Of a stretch of 28,236 nt of DNA, positions 1 to 7,537 are shown in pieces; position 1 is the stretch's first letter, and each line of letters opens with the position of its first letter. The notes below the pieces were generated by a model. It was not told where the DNA came from, searched no databases, and was given only the letters and a program-made list of their open reading frames with translations. This stretch comes from Clostridia bacterium (GTDB lineage Bacteria > Bacillota > Clostridia > DUPQ01), in the NCBI GenBank assembly GCA_030592355.1, contig JAUVJE010000005.1:1-28236 (forward strand), given 5' to 3'. A program made the position numbers and the translations under genes.

Positions 1-646
1 CTTTCTTTCCGAGGCTGTAGATAAAACCAGGGATCAAACTTATTTTTTATATGTTTTAAAAGAAAAACAACTGTCGCAAATTCTTTTCCCATTGAACGGA
101 GTACCGAAAAGCCAGGCGAGAAAAATATGCAGCGATGCAGGAATTTTACCTGCGGATTCTAAAGAAAGCAGAGAAATATGTTTTATACCTGATAACTATA
201 AGGATTTTCTGGCAGATGAACTTGGCGTTTGCTCAAAAAAGGGGAATTTCATTTTTAAAGACGGTTCTATAATAGACAGGCATAATGGAATTTCCAATTA
301 TACAATTGGTCAGCGAAAGGGACTTGGGATACACCTTGGTAAGCCGGCTTATATCCTTTCTATAAATTCTAAAAACGGAGATATTGTTATTGGGGATGAA
401 TCTGATCTATATGTCAAAGAAATATTAATTTCAGATCTTAGCCTAATAAACGCTTCCATTCCCAATTCCGACTCTTTATATGTTAAAATCAGATATGGGG
501 CGCGACCTGTAAAGATTAAAAGCATTAACTATATAGATGGTAATCTTAAATTAAAAACCAATGAAATACTACGCGCTCCGACACCCGGACAATCCGCTGT
601 CATATATAACGAAAAGATTGTTGTGGGCGGAGGAATCATTATTTAA
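1..646 (+). CDS. mnmA: tRNA-specific 2-thiouridylase MnmA, C-terminal part (5' end outside window)
   Basis: MnmA uses ATP and a persulfide relay to install 2-thiouridine at wobble position 34 of tRNAs for Lys, Glu and Gln. The frame is open from base 2 to the first base pairs of the window, so the N-terminal PP-loop ATPase part lies upstream. Visible family landmarks are DQTYFLYVL (the usual KDQSYFL segment), a PLNGVPKSQAR segment, and SREICFIP, whose Cys corresponds to the second catalytic cysteine. GQRKGLGI and the C-terminal beta-barrel end APTPGQSAVIY follow. An internal TTG at 92 is not the start, because homology continues upstream of it. The next gene begins 14 bases after the stop, so the two are probably co-transcribed. 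The family call is secure; only the truncation is uncertain in extent. Confidence 0.93.
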   Translation, partial: FLSEAVDKTRDQTYFLYVLKEKQLSQILFPLNGVPKSQARKICSDAGILPADSKESREICFIPDNYKDFLADELGVCSKKGNFIFKDGSIIDRHNGISNYTIGQRKGLGIHLGKPAYILSINSKNGDIVIGDESDLYVKEILISDLSLINASIPNSDSLYVKIRYGARPVKIKSINYIDGNLKLKTNEILRAPTPGQSAVIYNEKIVVGGGIII

Positions 647-660
647 TTTTGGAGGATAAC

Positions 661-2079
661 ATGGCTGAAAAAAGTAAATTAGAGGAATTATTTTACAAGA
701 GGAAAAACGCATGGGAAGTCCTGGGGGACAAGGGAATGAAAGAAACCAAAGTTTTTTGCGATGAGTACAAGGAGTTCCTCGATTTGTCTAAAACCGAAAG
801 GGAATTCACCAAAAATACAGTGGCATTACTGGATAAGCTTGGGTTCATTTCGATTAAGAATGCCTTTGAAACAGGCCAAAATATTCATCCGGGAGATAAA
901 GTTTATTATGTAGGTGGGAAAAAATCGGTTATTATTTCCATTGTCGGCAAAGAAAGCATATTAAAAGGTATAAACATGGTGGGAACCCATATTGATTCTC
1001 CGCGACTGGATCTTAAACCCATTCCGATTTATGAAGAAATGGAACTGGCTTACCTTAAAACCCATTATTACGGAGGAGTACGCAAATACCAGTGGCTGTC
1101 AATACCGCTGGCAATTCATGGAACTGTTATAAAGAAAGATGGAACGGAAGTTAATATTTGCGTTGGTGAAAAAGAAGATGATCCTGTTTTCATAATCACC
1201 GACCTTCTACCGCATCTTGCAAAAGAACAAAATGACAAAAAACTTGGAGAAGCATTTCCCGGTGAAAGTTTAAATGTTTTAACCGGCTCGATTCCCTTTA
1301 AGGATGAAGATATTAAACAAACTGTTAAACTAAAAGTTCTTGAGTATCTTAATCGTGAGCTGGGAATCACTGAAAAAGATTTTATTAGCGCAGAAGTGCA
1401 GATTGTCCCTGCTTTGAAAGCACGGGATATCGGTTTTGACCGCAGCATGATTGGTTCATATGCACATGATGACAGGGTGTGCTCTTATTCGGCTCTCAGA
1501 GCGATTTTAAGCGCAGGGCTTTGTAAAAAGACAACTCTATGCTATCTTGCAGACAAAGAAGAGATTGGAAGCGTAGGGAACACCGGAGCTCAATCAGACA
1601 TGCTTGAATATTTCGCAGCCATGCTGCTTGAACTTACCGAAGAAAAATCCAGTGATGTATGGTTGAAGCAGCTTCTTCACAATTCTACAATGCTTTCAGG
1701 TGATGTTAACGCTGCTTTTGACCCTGCTTATAAAAATGTTTTTGAAAAGAATAATTCAGTTTTCTTAGGAAAAGGCGTTGGTATTTCTAAATATACAGGT
1801 TCCAGGGGAAAAGCTGGCGCCAGCGATGCAAGCTGCGAACTTGTTCATAAAATAACAACGCTTCTTGATGAGAATGGCATTGTATGGCAAATAGGCGAAC
1901 TGGGTAAAATTGACGAGGGCGGCGGGGGAACAATAGCAAAATTTGCCGCTAAGCTTGGAATAGAAGTGCTTGATATAGGAGTACCTCTTCTCGGAATGCA
2001 TTCTCCTTATGAAGTTGCAAGCAAGGTTGACATCATTATGTGTTATAAGGCTTTCGAGGCTTTTATGAAATCTAATTAA
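661..2079 (+). CDS. M18 family zinc aminopeptidase
   Basis: Cytosolic two-zinc exopeptidase that removes N-terminal residues from peptides, probably in peptide turnover. The 472-residue product shows the M18 landmarks in order: NMVGTHIDSPRLDLKP (His and Asp of the metal site), HYYGGVRKYQW, ADKEEIGSVGNTGAQS (the Glu-Glu pair with the general base), MLSGDVNAAFDP (metal Asp), and MHSPYEVASKVD near the C terminus (metal His). Length is typical of the family. The start chosen is the ATG at 661, with GGAGG at 651-655 and a five-base spacer. A TTG at 649 in the same frame overlaps that ribosome binding site and is unlikely to be used. It follows mnmA by 14 bases and is closed by a strong hairpin terminator. 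Which aminopeptidase subgroup (ApeA or ApeB type) cannot be settled by eye. Confidence 0.92.
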   Translation: MAEKSKLEELFYKRKNAWEVLGDKGMKETKVFCDEYKEFLDLSKTEREFTKNTVALLDKLGFISIKNAFETGQNIHPGDKVYYVGGKKSVIISIVGKESILKGINMVGTHIDSPRLDLKPIPIYEEMELAYLKTHYYGGVRKYQWLSIPLAIHGTVIKKDGTEVNICVGEKEDDPVFIITDLLPHLAKEQNDKKLGEAFPGESLNVLTGSIPFKDEDIKQTVKLKVLEYLNRELGITEKDFISAEVQIVPALKARDIGFDRSMIGSYAHDDRVCSYSALRAILSAGLCKKTTLCYLADKEEIGSVGNTGAQSDMLEYFAAMLLELTEEKSSDVWLKQLLHNSTMLSGDVNAAFDPAYKNVFEKNNSVFLGKGVGISKYTGSRGKAGASDASCELVHKITTLLDENGIVWQIGELGKIDEGGGGTIAKFAAKLGIEVLDIGVPLLGMHSPYEVASKVDIIMCYKAFEAFMKSN

Positions 2080-2090
2080 ATTAAAGACGA

Positions 2091-2128
2091 GAATGTTGCA
2101 GAATATAAAGCAGCATTCCTTTCTTTTT
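2091..2128 (+). terminator. Rho-independent terminator after the M18 aminopeptidase
   Basis: GAATGTTGC (2091-2099) pairs with GCAGCATTC (2110-2118), nine base pairs including one G-T, around a ten-base loop. A T-rich tail (CTTTCTTTTT) follows from 2119. It sits 12 bases after the aminopeptidase stop and separates mnmA/aminopeptidase from the LCP gene. Confidence 0.75.
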
Positions 2129-2134
2129 AATTTC

Positions 2135-2170
2135 TTTACAATTTGCAAGTAATTTTGTAATATATATAAG
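2135..2170 (+). promoter_or_regulatory. Probable promoter of the LCP gene
   Basis: Two overlapping sigma-A-like options are visible: TTTACA (2135-2140), 17 bases, TAATAT (2158-2163); and TTGCAA (2143-2148), 16 bases, TATAAG (2165-2170). Either gives a leader of roughly 50 bases before the ATG at 2225. Matched by eye only. Confidence 0.45.
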
Positions 2171-2224
2171 GAACTTTTTGCATTATTAATACGTTTAAAG
2201 AATAAAATGCAATAGGAGGATTAT

Positions 2225-3199
2225 ATGGCAATAAAAAAGTTTTTTATGACTTTTACTATAATAGTTTTTTGTTTTCTCATCGGAGCAGGCGTTGTTTTGA
2301 TACAAGTGCTGAACACCGCTGAAGCAAAGGCAATTGACGATGCGCTTGATGCGATTGAAAACGACATAGACATTCCCAATAATTCAAGTGAAGCAAACGA
2401 TAGTGTATTCACACCATATTTTGCCATTGAACCATTTAATACCCTATTAATGGTTAAAGATAAGGTTGGCGCTAATACTGATGCAATCATGCTTGTTAAT
2501 ATGGATACCATAAGCAATAAGATTAGTGTTATGTCAATTCCAAGGGATACCATAGTATCGACAGACCTTAATAAGGACAAACTGGATAATGATATTATGA
2601 ACATGGTATATGCAAATCATAATCTTGATATAGAACGGACCATTGAATATATAGGGAATGAACTCGACTGTAATATTAAATATGGCGTGGTAATGAATTT
2701 AAAAGCTTTCCGAGAGATCATTAACCAACTTGGCGGAGTTGATTTCACAGTGCCTGCCCTTATGGATTATGACGACCCATATCAGGATCTTCATATTTTC
2801 TTTGAACCCGGATTACAGCATTTCAACGGCGAAGAAGCTGAAAAGTTACTTAGGTTCAGAAGAAATAATGATGATGTTACTGAAAGTTATTGGAATGGGT
2901 CTGACTTGAATCGAATTAAGGTGCAGCAGGACTTCATACAGGAATTAATAAAACAAAAGACAAAATTCATTTACGGTGCAAAGATAAATAGCATAATACA
3001 GCTAATATTTGATAATCTTAATACAAATATCCCATCTGATGAAATAGTGAAGTACCTGCCTGAGGTTTTAAAGGCTGACCTTAATAATATAGAATTCATT
3101 ACTTTGCCAACCCATGATACAATTGACTTTATTCATCTGGTTCCTGAAAGAGATGCAATTGAGAAAATAATTAAATCTAACTTCAAAGGCTTAAAATAG
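2225..3199 (+). CDS. LytR-CpsA-Psr (LCP) family protein
   Basis: LCP proteins are membrane-anchored enzymes that transfer undecaprenyl-linked anionic polymers (teichoic acids, capsule) to peptidoglycan on the outer face of the membrane. The 324-residue product starts with a short positive segment and one membrane helix (about residues 6-30, FTIIVFCFLIGAGVVLIQVL). The catalytic domain begins near residue 75 with NTLLMVKDKVGANTDAIMLV, ISVMSIPRDTIV (the Arg-Asp of the family) and later KLLRFRRNNDD and DLNRIKVQQDFI, which carry the arginines that bind the pyrophosphate. The start is the ATG with AGGAGG at 2215-2220. It appears monocistronic, with a terminator on each side. No teichoic acid genes are in the window, so the polymer substrate cannot be inferred. 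Family certain, individual role unknown. Confidence 0.9.
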   Translation: MAIKKFFMTFTIIVFCFLIGAGVVLIQVLNTAEAKAIDDALDAIENDIDIPNNSSEANDSVFTPYFAIEPFNTLLMVKDKVGANTDAIMLVNMDTISNKISVMSIPRDTIVSTDLNKDKLDNDIMNMVYANHNLDIERTIEYIGNELDCNIKYGVVMNLKAFREIINQLGGVDFTVPALMDYDDPYQDLHIFFEPGLQHFNGEEAEKLLRFRRNNDDVTESYWNGSDLNRIKVQQDFIQELIKQKTKFIYGAKINSIIQLIFDNLNTNIPSDEIVKYLPEVLKADLNNIEFITLPTHDTIDFIHLVPERDAIEKIIKSNFKGLK

Positions 3200-3213
3200 T
3201 AATTGCTTTTAAT

Positions 3214-3241
3214 AAAACCGCCCTCGGCAGGACGGGTTTTT
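3214..3241 (+). terminator. Rho-independent terminator after the LCP gene
   Basis: A GC-rich imperfect hairpin (CCGCCC at 3218-3223 against GGACGGG at 3230-3236, with one mismatch and one bulge) is preceded by AAAA and followed by TTTTT (3237-3241). It lies 15 bases after the stop, between convergent genes, and with A and T tracts on both sides it could act in both directions. Confidence 0.6.
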
Positions 3242-3321
3242 GTTGCTGCAATAAACAAACCGGCATCACTTTGTGCAGCGGTAACATATAAGCAGTACTC
3301 ACCGGCGTAATGGTTTGAAAA

Positions 3322-4293
3322 CTATTTTATATCAGGTTTTACATTTGAAAGCGGATTAGCGTTAATTGCTTCCCTGATTTTTTCATTATCAACATGAGTG
3401 TAAATTTCAGTAGTTGCAATGCCTTTATGCCCAAGAATGCTTTGAAGGGCGCGAATATCCACATTGCCATGACGGTACATTAAAGTAGCAGCTGTATGAC
3501 GAAGCTTATGAGCGGAAAATTTTTCTGCGTCAAGCCCTGCCTTTAAAAAATATTTTTTTAGCATGACATGTATTGTTTTTCGACTCATACGATTTCCACG
3601 CATACTGATAAATAATGCATTTGGGTCTTCGTTATTAGATTTCGGACGGACATTAAGATACCTGTTTATTGCGAAAAGACATGCTTCATTTAAATAAATT
3701 GTACGTTCTTTATTGCCTTTTCCCCTGACTACGAGCGTATCATTATCCCGTATATGATTTGTGTTAATTCCCACAAGTTCCGATATTCTGAGCCCACAGT
3801 TCAAAAATATGATGATTATTGCAAAGTCTCTGGCATGATAACGGCCGTCTACTGATGAAAGCAGACGCCTGCTCTCTTCCAGACTGAGATAGCGGGGAAG
3901 TTCCTTGGATAGTTTAGGAGATTCCAATTCTGCGGCAGGATTTATTTTAATGACTTTTGCCTTGCTGAATAAATATTTATAAAAAGACTTAACCGAAGCG
4001 GCTTTCCTTGCCCTGGAACGAGAAGACATATGTCTTTCTCTGTTAAGAAAAGTCATATATGAATATAAGTCGCTGAGCGTTACAGTATCAACCAATGAAA
4101 TATTTTCATTATCGACGGAAATTTCATCAAGTGGAATATTGTAATTGCTGCTTTTATTTTTTAAAAACCTCAGGAACATCCTAAGGTCGTAAAAATACTC
4201 CCTGATGGTATTTTCAGAGCAGTTGCGAACGGTGTCCATGTATGCAAGATAGTCTCTCGCGTATACAGGAAGTTCGTTTAAGTCATAAGCCAT
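3322..4293 (-). CDS. Tyrosine recombinase, XerC/XerD family
   Basis: Site-specific recombinase of the type that resolves chromosome dimers at dif sites or acts as a phage or element integrase. The 323 residues show an N-terminal SAM-like DNA-binding domain (about 10-115) and a C-terminal catalytic domain with the full active-site set: NCGLRISELVGI (Arg), VRGKGNKERTIYL (beta-hairpin Lys), AHKLRHTAATLMY (HxxR), LGHKGIATTEIYTHV (His and nucleophile Tyr). Length is slightly above the roughly 300 residues of XerC/XerD, with extra residues around 50-75 in the N-terminal domain. Its ATG lies four bases after the glnS stop, and its ribosome binding site AAGGAAAGG overlaps the glnS end, so it is the last gene of the gltX-glnS operon. 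No inverted or direct repeats suggesting a mobile element flank it, so a housekeeping Xer role is more likely than an integrase. Confidence 0.88.
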   Translation of the reverse strand: MAYDLNELPVYARDYLAYMDTVRNCSENTIREYFYDLRMFLRFLKNKSSNYNIPLDEISVDNENISLVDTVTLSDLYSYMTFLNRERHMSSRSRARKAASVKSFYKYLFSKAKVIKINPAAELESPKLSKELPRYLSLEESRRLLSSVDGRYHARDFAIIIIFLNCGLRISELVGINTNHIRDNDTLVVRGKGNKERTIYLNEACLFAINRYLNVRPKSNNEDPNALFISMRGNRMSRKTIHVMLKKYFLKAGLDAEKFSAHKLRHTAATLMYRHGNVDIRALQSILGHKGIATTEIYTHVDNEKIREAINANPLSNVKPDIK

Positions 4294-4296
4294 TTA

Positions 4297-5975
4297 TTAG
4301 CCTTTCCTTGCAATTTTAGCCCATGAATCCCTTAATGGTACAATCCGGTTAAATACAATTTTCTCCTTTGTTGAATCCTTATCACAACAAAAATATCCAT
4401 TTCTGATAAATTGAAATCTATCGCCTTCTTTAACATCTGCCAACGAAGGTTCAATCAAAGAATTTTCAAATACATGCAAAGAATCGGGATTCAGCATTTC
4501 TTCCACCGGTGTTCCTCTGGGAAGAAGTCCGGGACTTTCAAGATGCGTCAGCCTGTCGTATTGCCTGATTTCAGCTTTTATAGCATGCTCGGAGGAAACC
4601 CAATGCAATGTACCTTTTACTTTGCGTCCGTCAGGAGAATTGCCGCCTTTTGACTTGGGATCGTATGTGCAGTAAATTTCAGTTACTTCGCCATTTTTAT
4701 CACTGATATAGTCATTACAAGTTATAAAGTATGCGTTTTTCAATCTTACTTCGCGGCCGGGGGAAAGTCTGAAATATTTGCGTATTGGTTCAACCATGAA
4801 ATCGACCTTCTCAATAAAAATTTCACGTGTAAAAGGAACTTCTCTTGTCCCTGAATCAGGGTCGCCCTGATTGTTTCCGAAATCATCATTTCTGTGGTGT
4901 TCTCGGGATAATTTGTAATAATAACTTTAACAGGATCTATAACTGCCATAACCCTTGATGCGGTTTTATTCAGCTCATCTTTAATACAGTGTTCTAATAA
5001 GGCGGTATCAACAACGCTATAAGTCTTTGCAACACCGATTTTATCAATGAAATTTAATAATGAAGACGGCGTATAACCTCTGCGTCTGAGACCGGCTATT
5101 GTTGGTATTCTTGGATCGTCCCAGCCCGATACCAAACCTTTTTCAACTATTTCCCGCAGAACTCTTTTACTGGTAATTGTGTAAGAAATATTTAAACGAG
5201 CAAATTCTCTTTGCTTGGGGAATTCTCCATAACCAAGGTTATCTAATACCCAATTGTATAAGGGGCGGTGAGATTCAAAATCAAGATCACAGAGAGAGTG
5301 TGTGATTTCTTCTATGGCATCCTGGATCGGATGCGCATAATCGTACATTGGATAAATGCACCATTTGTCTCCTGTTTTGGAATGGGGGACATGCATGATC
5401 CTGTATAGAACAGGGTCTCTTAGATTCAGGTTAGGGGAAGACATATCTATTTTGCCTCTTAGGGTACATGCGCCGTCTGGAAATTTGCCATCTTTCATTG
5501 CAATAAATAGTTTCAGATTTTCTTCAACATTTCTATCGCGAAAGGGAGAAGTTTTACCGGGTTCTGTCAATGTGCCGCGATATTCTTTCATTTCATCAGC
5601 AGACAAATCACATACATAGGCAAGGCCTTTATTAATCAGTTCAATAGCATAATCATAGCATTGTCCAAAATACTCCGATGCGTAGAAAACACGCTTATGC
5701 CACTTATACCCCAACCATGATATATCTTCCTCTATTGCTTTAACATATTCTTTTTTCTCAAGGAGAGGATTTGTGTCATCCATTCGCAGATTACAAACAC
5801 CGCCATATTTTTCTGCAGTGCCGAAATCTATGGCGATAGCTTTTACATGTCCAATATGGAAGTAGCCGCTGGGCTCTGGCGGAAACCGCGTGTGAATTTT
5901 TAAATCCGGATGTTTAAGGATGTCTTTGTCTATCTCATTATGTATGAAGTTCGATGATTCAAATAATTTATCCAT
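4297..5975 (-). pseudogene. glnS: Glutamine--tRNA ligase, reading frame broken by an apparent one-base deletion
   Basis: GlnRS charges tRNA-Gln with glutamine. The start is the ATG at 5975, with GGAGGG just upstream and an eight-base overlap with the end of gltX. The first frame gives the class I catalytic domain: PPEPSGYFHIGHVKA (HIGH motif), RMDDTNPLLEKKEYV, MYDYAHPIQDAIE and TSKRVL (KMSKS equivalent). After NYPENTTEMM the frame runs into unrelated residues and stops at 4746. Homology resumes in the -1 frame at NNQGDPDSGTREVPF and continues through the anticodon-binding beta-barrels to 4297 (MVEPIRKYF to the end). Restoring one base near 4881-4889 gives about 559 residues, the normal GlnRS size, and exactly nine residues between NYPE and NNQGDP. 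The rest is well conserved, so the lesion is recent or a sequencing or assembly error. I see no slippery heptamer that would support programmed frameshifting. Confidence 0.9.
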
Positions 5976-7431
5976 TGTTTCCCTCCAGTTGATTAATGGC
6001 AGATTTAATACGTTTAAGTGATTCTGCTTGTCCGAGTATATCAGCAACATCAATTGCTCCGCCAGGTGTTATGGGCTTTCCTGTAAGCGCTACTCTCAAA
6101 GGCCACATGACCTTGCCGTTTTTCATTTCATTGGCTGCTGCGATTTCAACAAGCGAATTATAGATTGCATCATGATTCCAGGAATCGAGTGATGATAAAA
6201 CATTATGAATTAATGGAAACAAGATTTTTGCGGATTCTTTGTCACTTTTCATTTTTTTATGAAAATACAAATCAGGATTAATTTCAGATACATCCGAAAG
6301 AAAATCAATGGCATCCGGAATATCACCGAGTGTATCTGTTCTTTTTTGAAGCATTCCGGCAATTTTATCGATGTTAAGATTTTTCCCGTTGAGACCCTTT
6401 TTAATCCATTTTTCTGCAACAGTTGCAAAATTTTCAGAGGACATTTTCCTAATATACTCGCCGTTCACCCATTTAAGCTTGTCATAATCAAGTGTAGAAG
6501 GGGATTTGCTAATGCCTTTTATTGTAAAATCTTTTTCAAGCTCTTTCAAAGTAAAAAATTCACGCTCGTTTCCGGGGCTCCAGCCAAGCATAACGGTATA
6601 ATTAAGAATAGCCTCAGGAAGATAACCTTCATTTATCATGTCATCAAACATGGCATCGCCGTTTCTTTTTGAAATTTTACTTCCGTCATTTTTTACAACA
6701 AGGGGAAGATGGACGAAAATTGGAACCTTCCATCCGAAAGCTTTGTAAAGCTGAATGAATTTAGGTGTTGATGAAAGATATTCGCTGCCTCTGACTACAT
6801 GACTGATTTCCATAGTGTGGTCATCGATAACATTTGCAAAATTGTATGTAGGGAACCCGTCGGATTTTATTAAAATTTGATCTTCCAATGTTTGATTATT
6901 AAAAGTAATGTTACCATAAACTTCATCATTATAGGTTGTAGTACCTCTGTCAGGGACTTTTTGGCGTATTACATAATTAGAGCCAGAGTCAAGTTTATCT
7001 TGAATTTCTGCCTGAGACAGATGAAAGCAATAACGATCATACTTATATTGAACATTCTCTTTATCCGCTTTATCCCGCAAAGAATCAAGACGTCTTTTAG
7101 AACAGAAGCAATAATAAGCATCTCCAGACTCTACAAGTTGCTGTGCATAGGGAAGATATATGTCTTTTCTTTCAGATTGCACATACGGGCCAAAAGCACC
7201 GCCGACATCCGGACCTTCGTCATGTGAAAGGCCGATTTTAGCAAGTGTACTGTATATAACATCAACAGCTCCTTCAACTTTTCTTGACTGGTCTGTATCT
7301 TCAATTCTGAGAATAAATTTGCCATTATTGATTTTCGCAACAAGATACTCGAAAATTGCAGACCTAAGATTCCCGATATGCATATATCCCGTAGGGCTTG
7401 GCGCAAATCTTGTACGCACTTCTTTTTTCAT
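5968..7431 (-). CDS. gltX: Glutamate--tRNA ligase
   Basis: Class I synthetase that attaches glutamate to tRNA-Glu; in organisms with GatCAB it may also mischarge tRNA-Gln. The 487-residue product, a normal length, begins TRFAPSPTGYMHIGNLRSA (HIGH motif, about residues 7-25), continues with RIEDTDQSRKVEGA, VIDDHTMEISHVVRGSEYL and GSKISKRNG (KMSKS motif, about residues 250-258). An alpha-helical C-terminal anticodon-binding domain follows from about residue 330. The ATG at 7431 has GAGGGAG upstream. It is the first gene of the gltX-glnS-xer operon, driven by a near-consensus promoter; its stop overlaps the glnS start by eight bases. No T-box leader is present upstream, which is unusual for many Firmicute synthetase operons but common for gltX. 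Confidence 0.95.
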   Translation of the reverse strand: MKKEVRTRFAPSPTGYMHIGNLRSAIFEYLVAKINNGKFILRIEDTDQSRKVEGAVDVIYSTLAKIGLSHDEGPDVGGAFGPYVQSERKDIYLPYAQQLVESGDAYYCFCSKRRLDSLRDKADKENVQYKYDRYCFHLSQAEIQDKLDSGSNYVIRQKVPDRGTTTYNDEVYGNITFNNQTLEDQILIKSDGFPTYNFANVIDDHTMEISHVVRGSEYLSSTPKFIQLYKAFGWKVPIFVHLPLVVKNDGSKISKRNGDAMFDDMINEGYLPEAILNYTVMLGWSPGNEREFFTLKELEKDFTIKGISKSPSTLDYDKLKWVNGEYIRKMSSENFATVAEKWIKKGLNGKNLNIDKIAGMLQKRTDTLGDIPDAIDFLSDVSEINPDLYFHKKMKSDKESAKILFPLIHNVLSSLDSWNHDAIYNSLVEIAAANEMKNGKVMWPLRVALTGKPITPGGAIDVADILGQAESLKRIKSAINQLEGNNG

Positions 7432-7458
7432 AAAAATCTCCCTCTATTTAATATTAAA

Positions 7459-7487
7459 ATTATAATATTTCAAAAAACAATAGTCAA
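7459..7487 (-). promoter_or_regulatory. Promoter of the gltX operon
   Basis: On the minus strand TTGACT (7482-7487) is followed after exactly 17 bases by a perfect TATAAT (7459-7464), a near-consensus sigma-A promoter. The predicted start of transcription, about 7452, leaves a leader of some 20 bases containing only the ribosome binding site. Confidence 0.75.
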
Positions 7488-7503
7488 ACATCTTTAATTT
7501 GTT

Positions 7504-7509
7504 TATAAT
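7504..7509 (+). promoter_or_regulatory. Possible -10 element for the corrinoid-activator operon
   Basis: A perfect TATAAT on the plus strand lies about 28 bases before the ATG at 7538. No good -35 is visible at 16-18 bases upstream (that position is occupied by the gltX -35 on the other strand), so this divergent promoter is only tentative. Confidence 0.35.
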
Positions 7510-7537
7510 TTTATATATTATATATTAGGGTGGTTGT

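Noticed and set aside
3245..3279. Inverted repeat GCTGCA...TGCAGC between the LCP and recombinase genes
   Set aside because: Six base pairs around a loop of more than 20 bases without a T run; not distinguishable from chance.
4746..4916. Programmed -1 frameshifting to make full-length GlnRS
   Set aside because: The required shift is -1, but no X-XXY-YYZ heptamer lies in the zero frame in this stretch and no obvious stimulatory hairpin follows. A deletion or sequence error is simpler.
6259..7465. Several open frames of 60-140 codons opposite gltX and glnS
   Set aside because: They lie antisense to conserved synthetase genes, have low-complexity hydrophobic translations and lack ribosome binding sites.
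7432..7537. T-box riboswitch upstream of gltX
   Set aside because: The gap is only 106 bases, the predicted mRNA leader about 20, and the conserved T-box sequence (AGGGTGGNACCGCG type) is absent.
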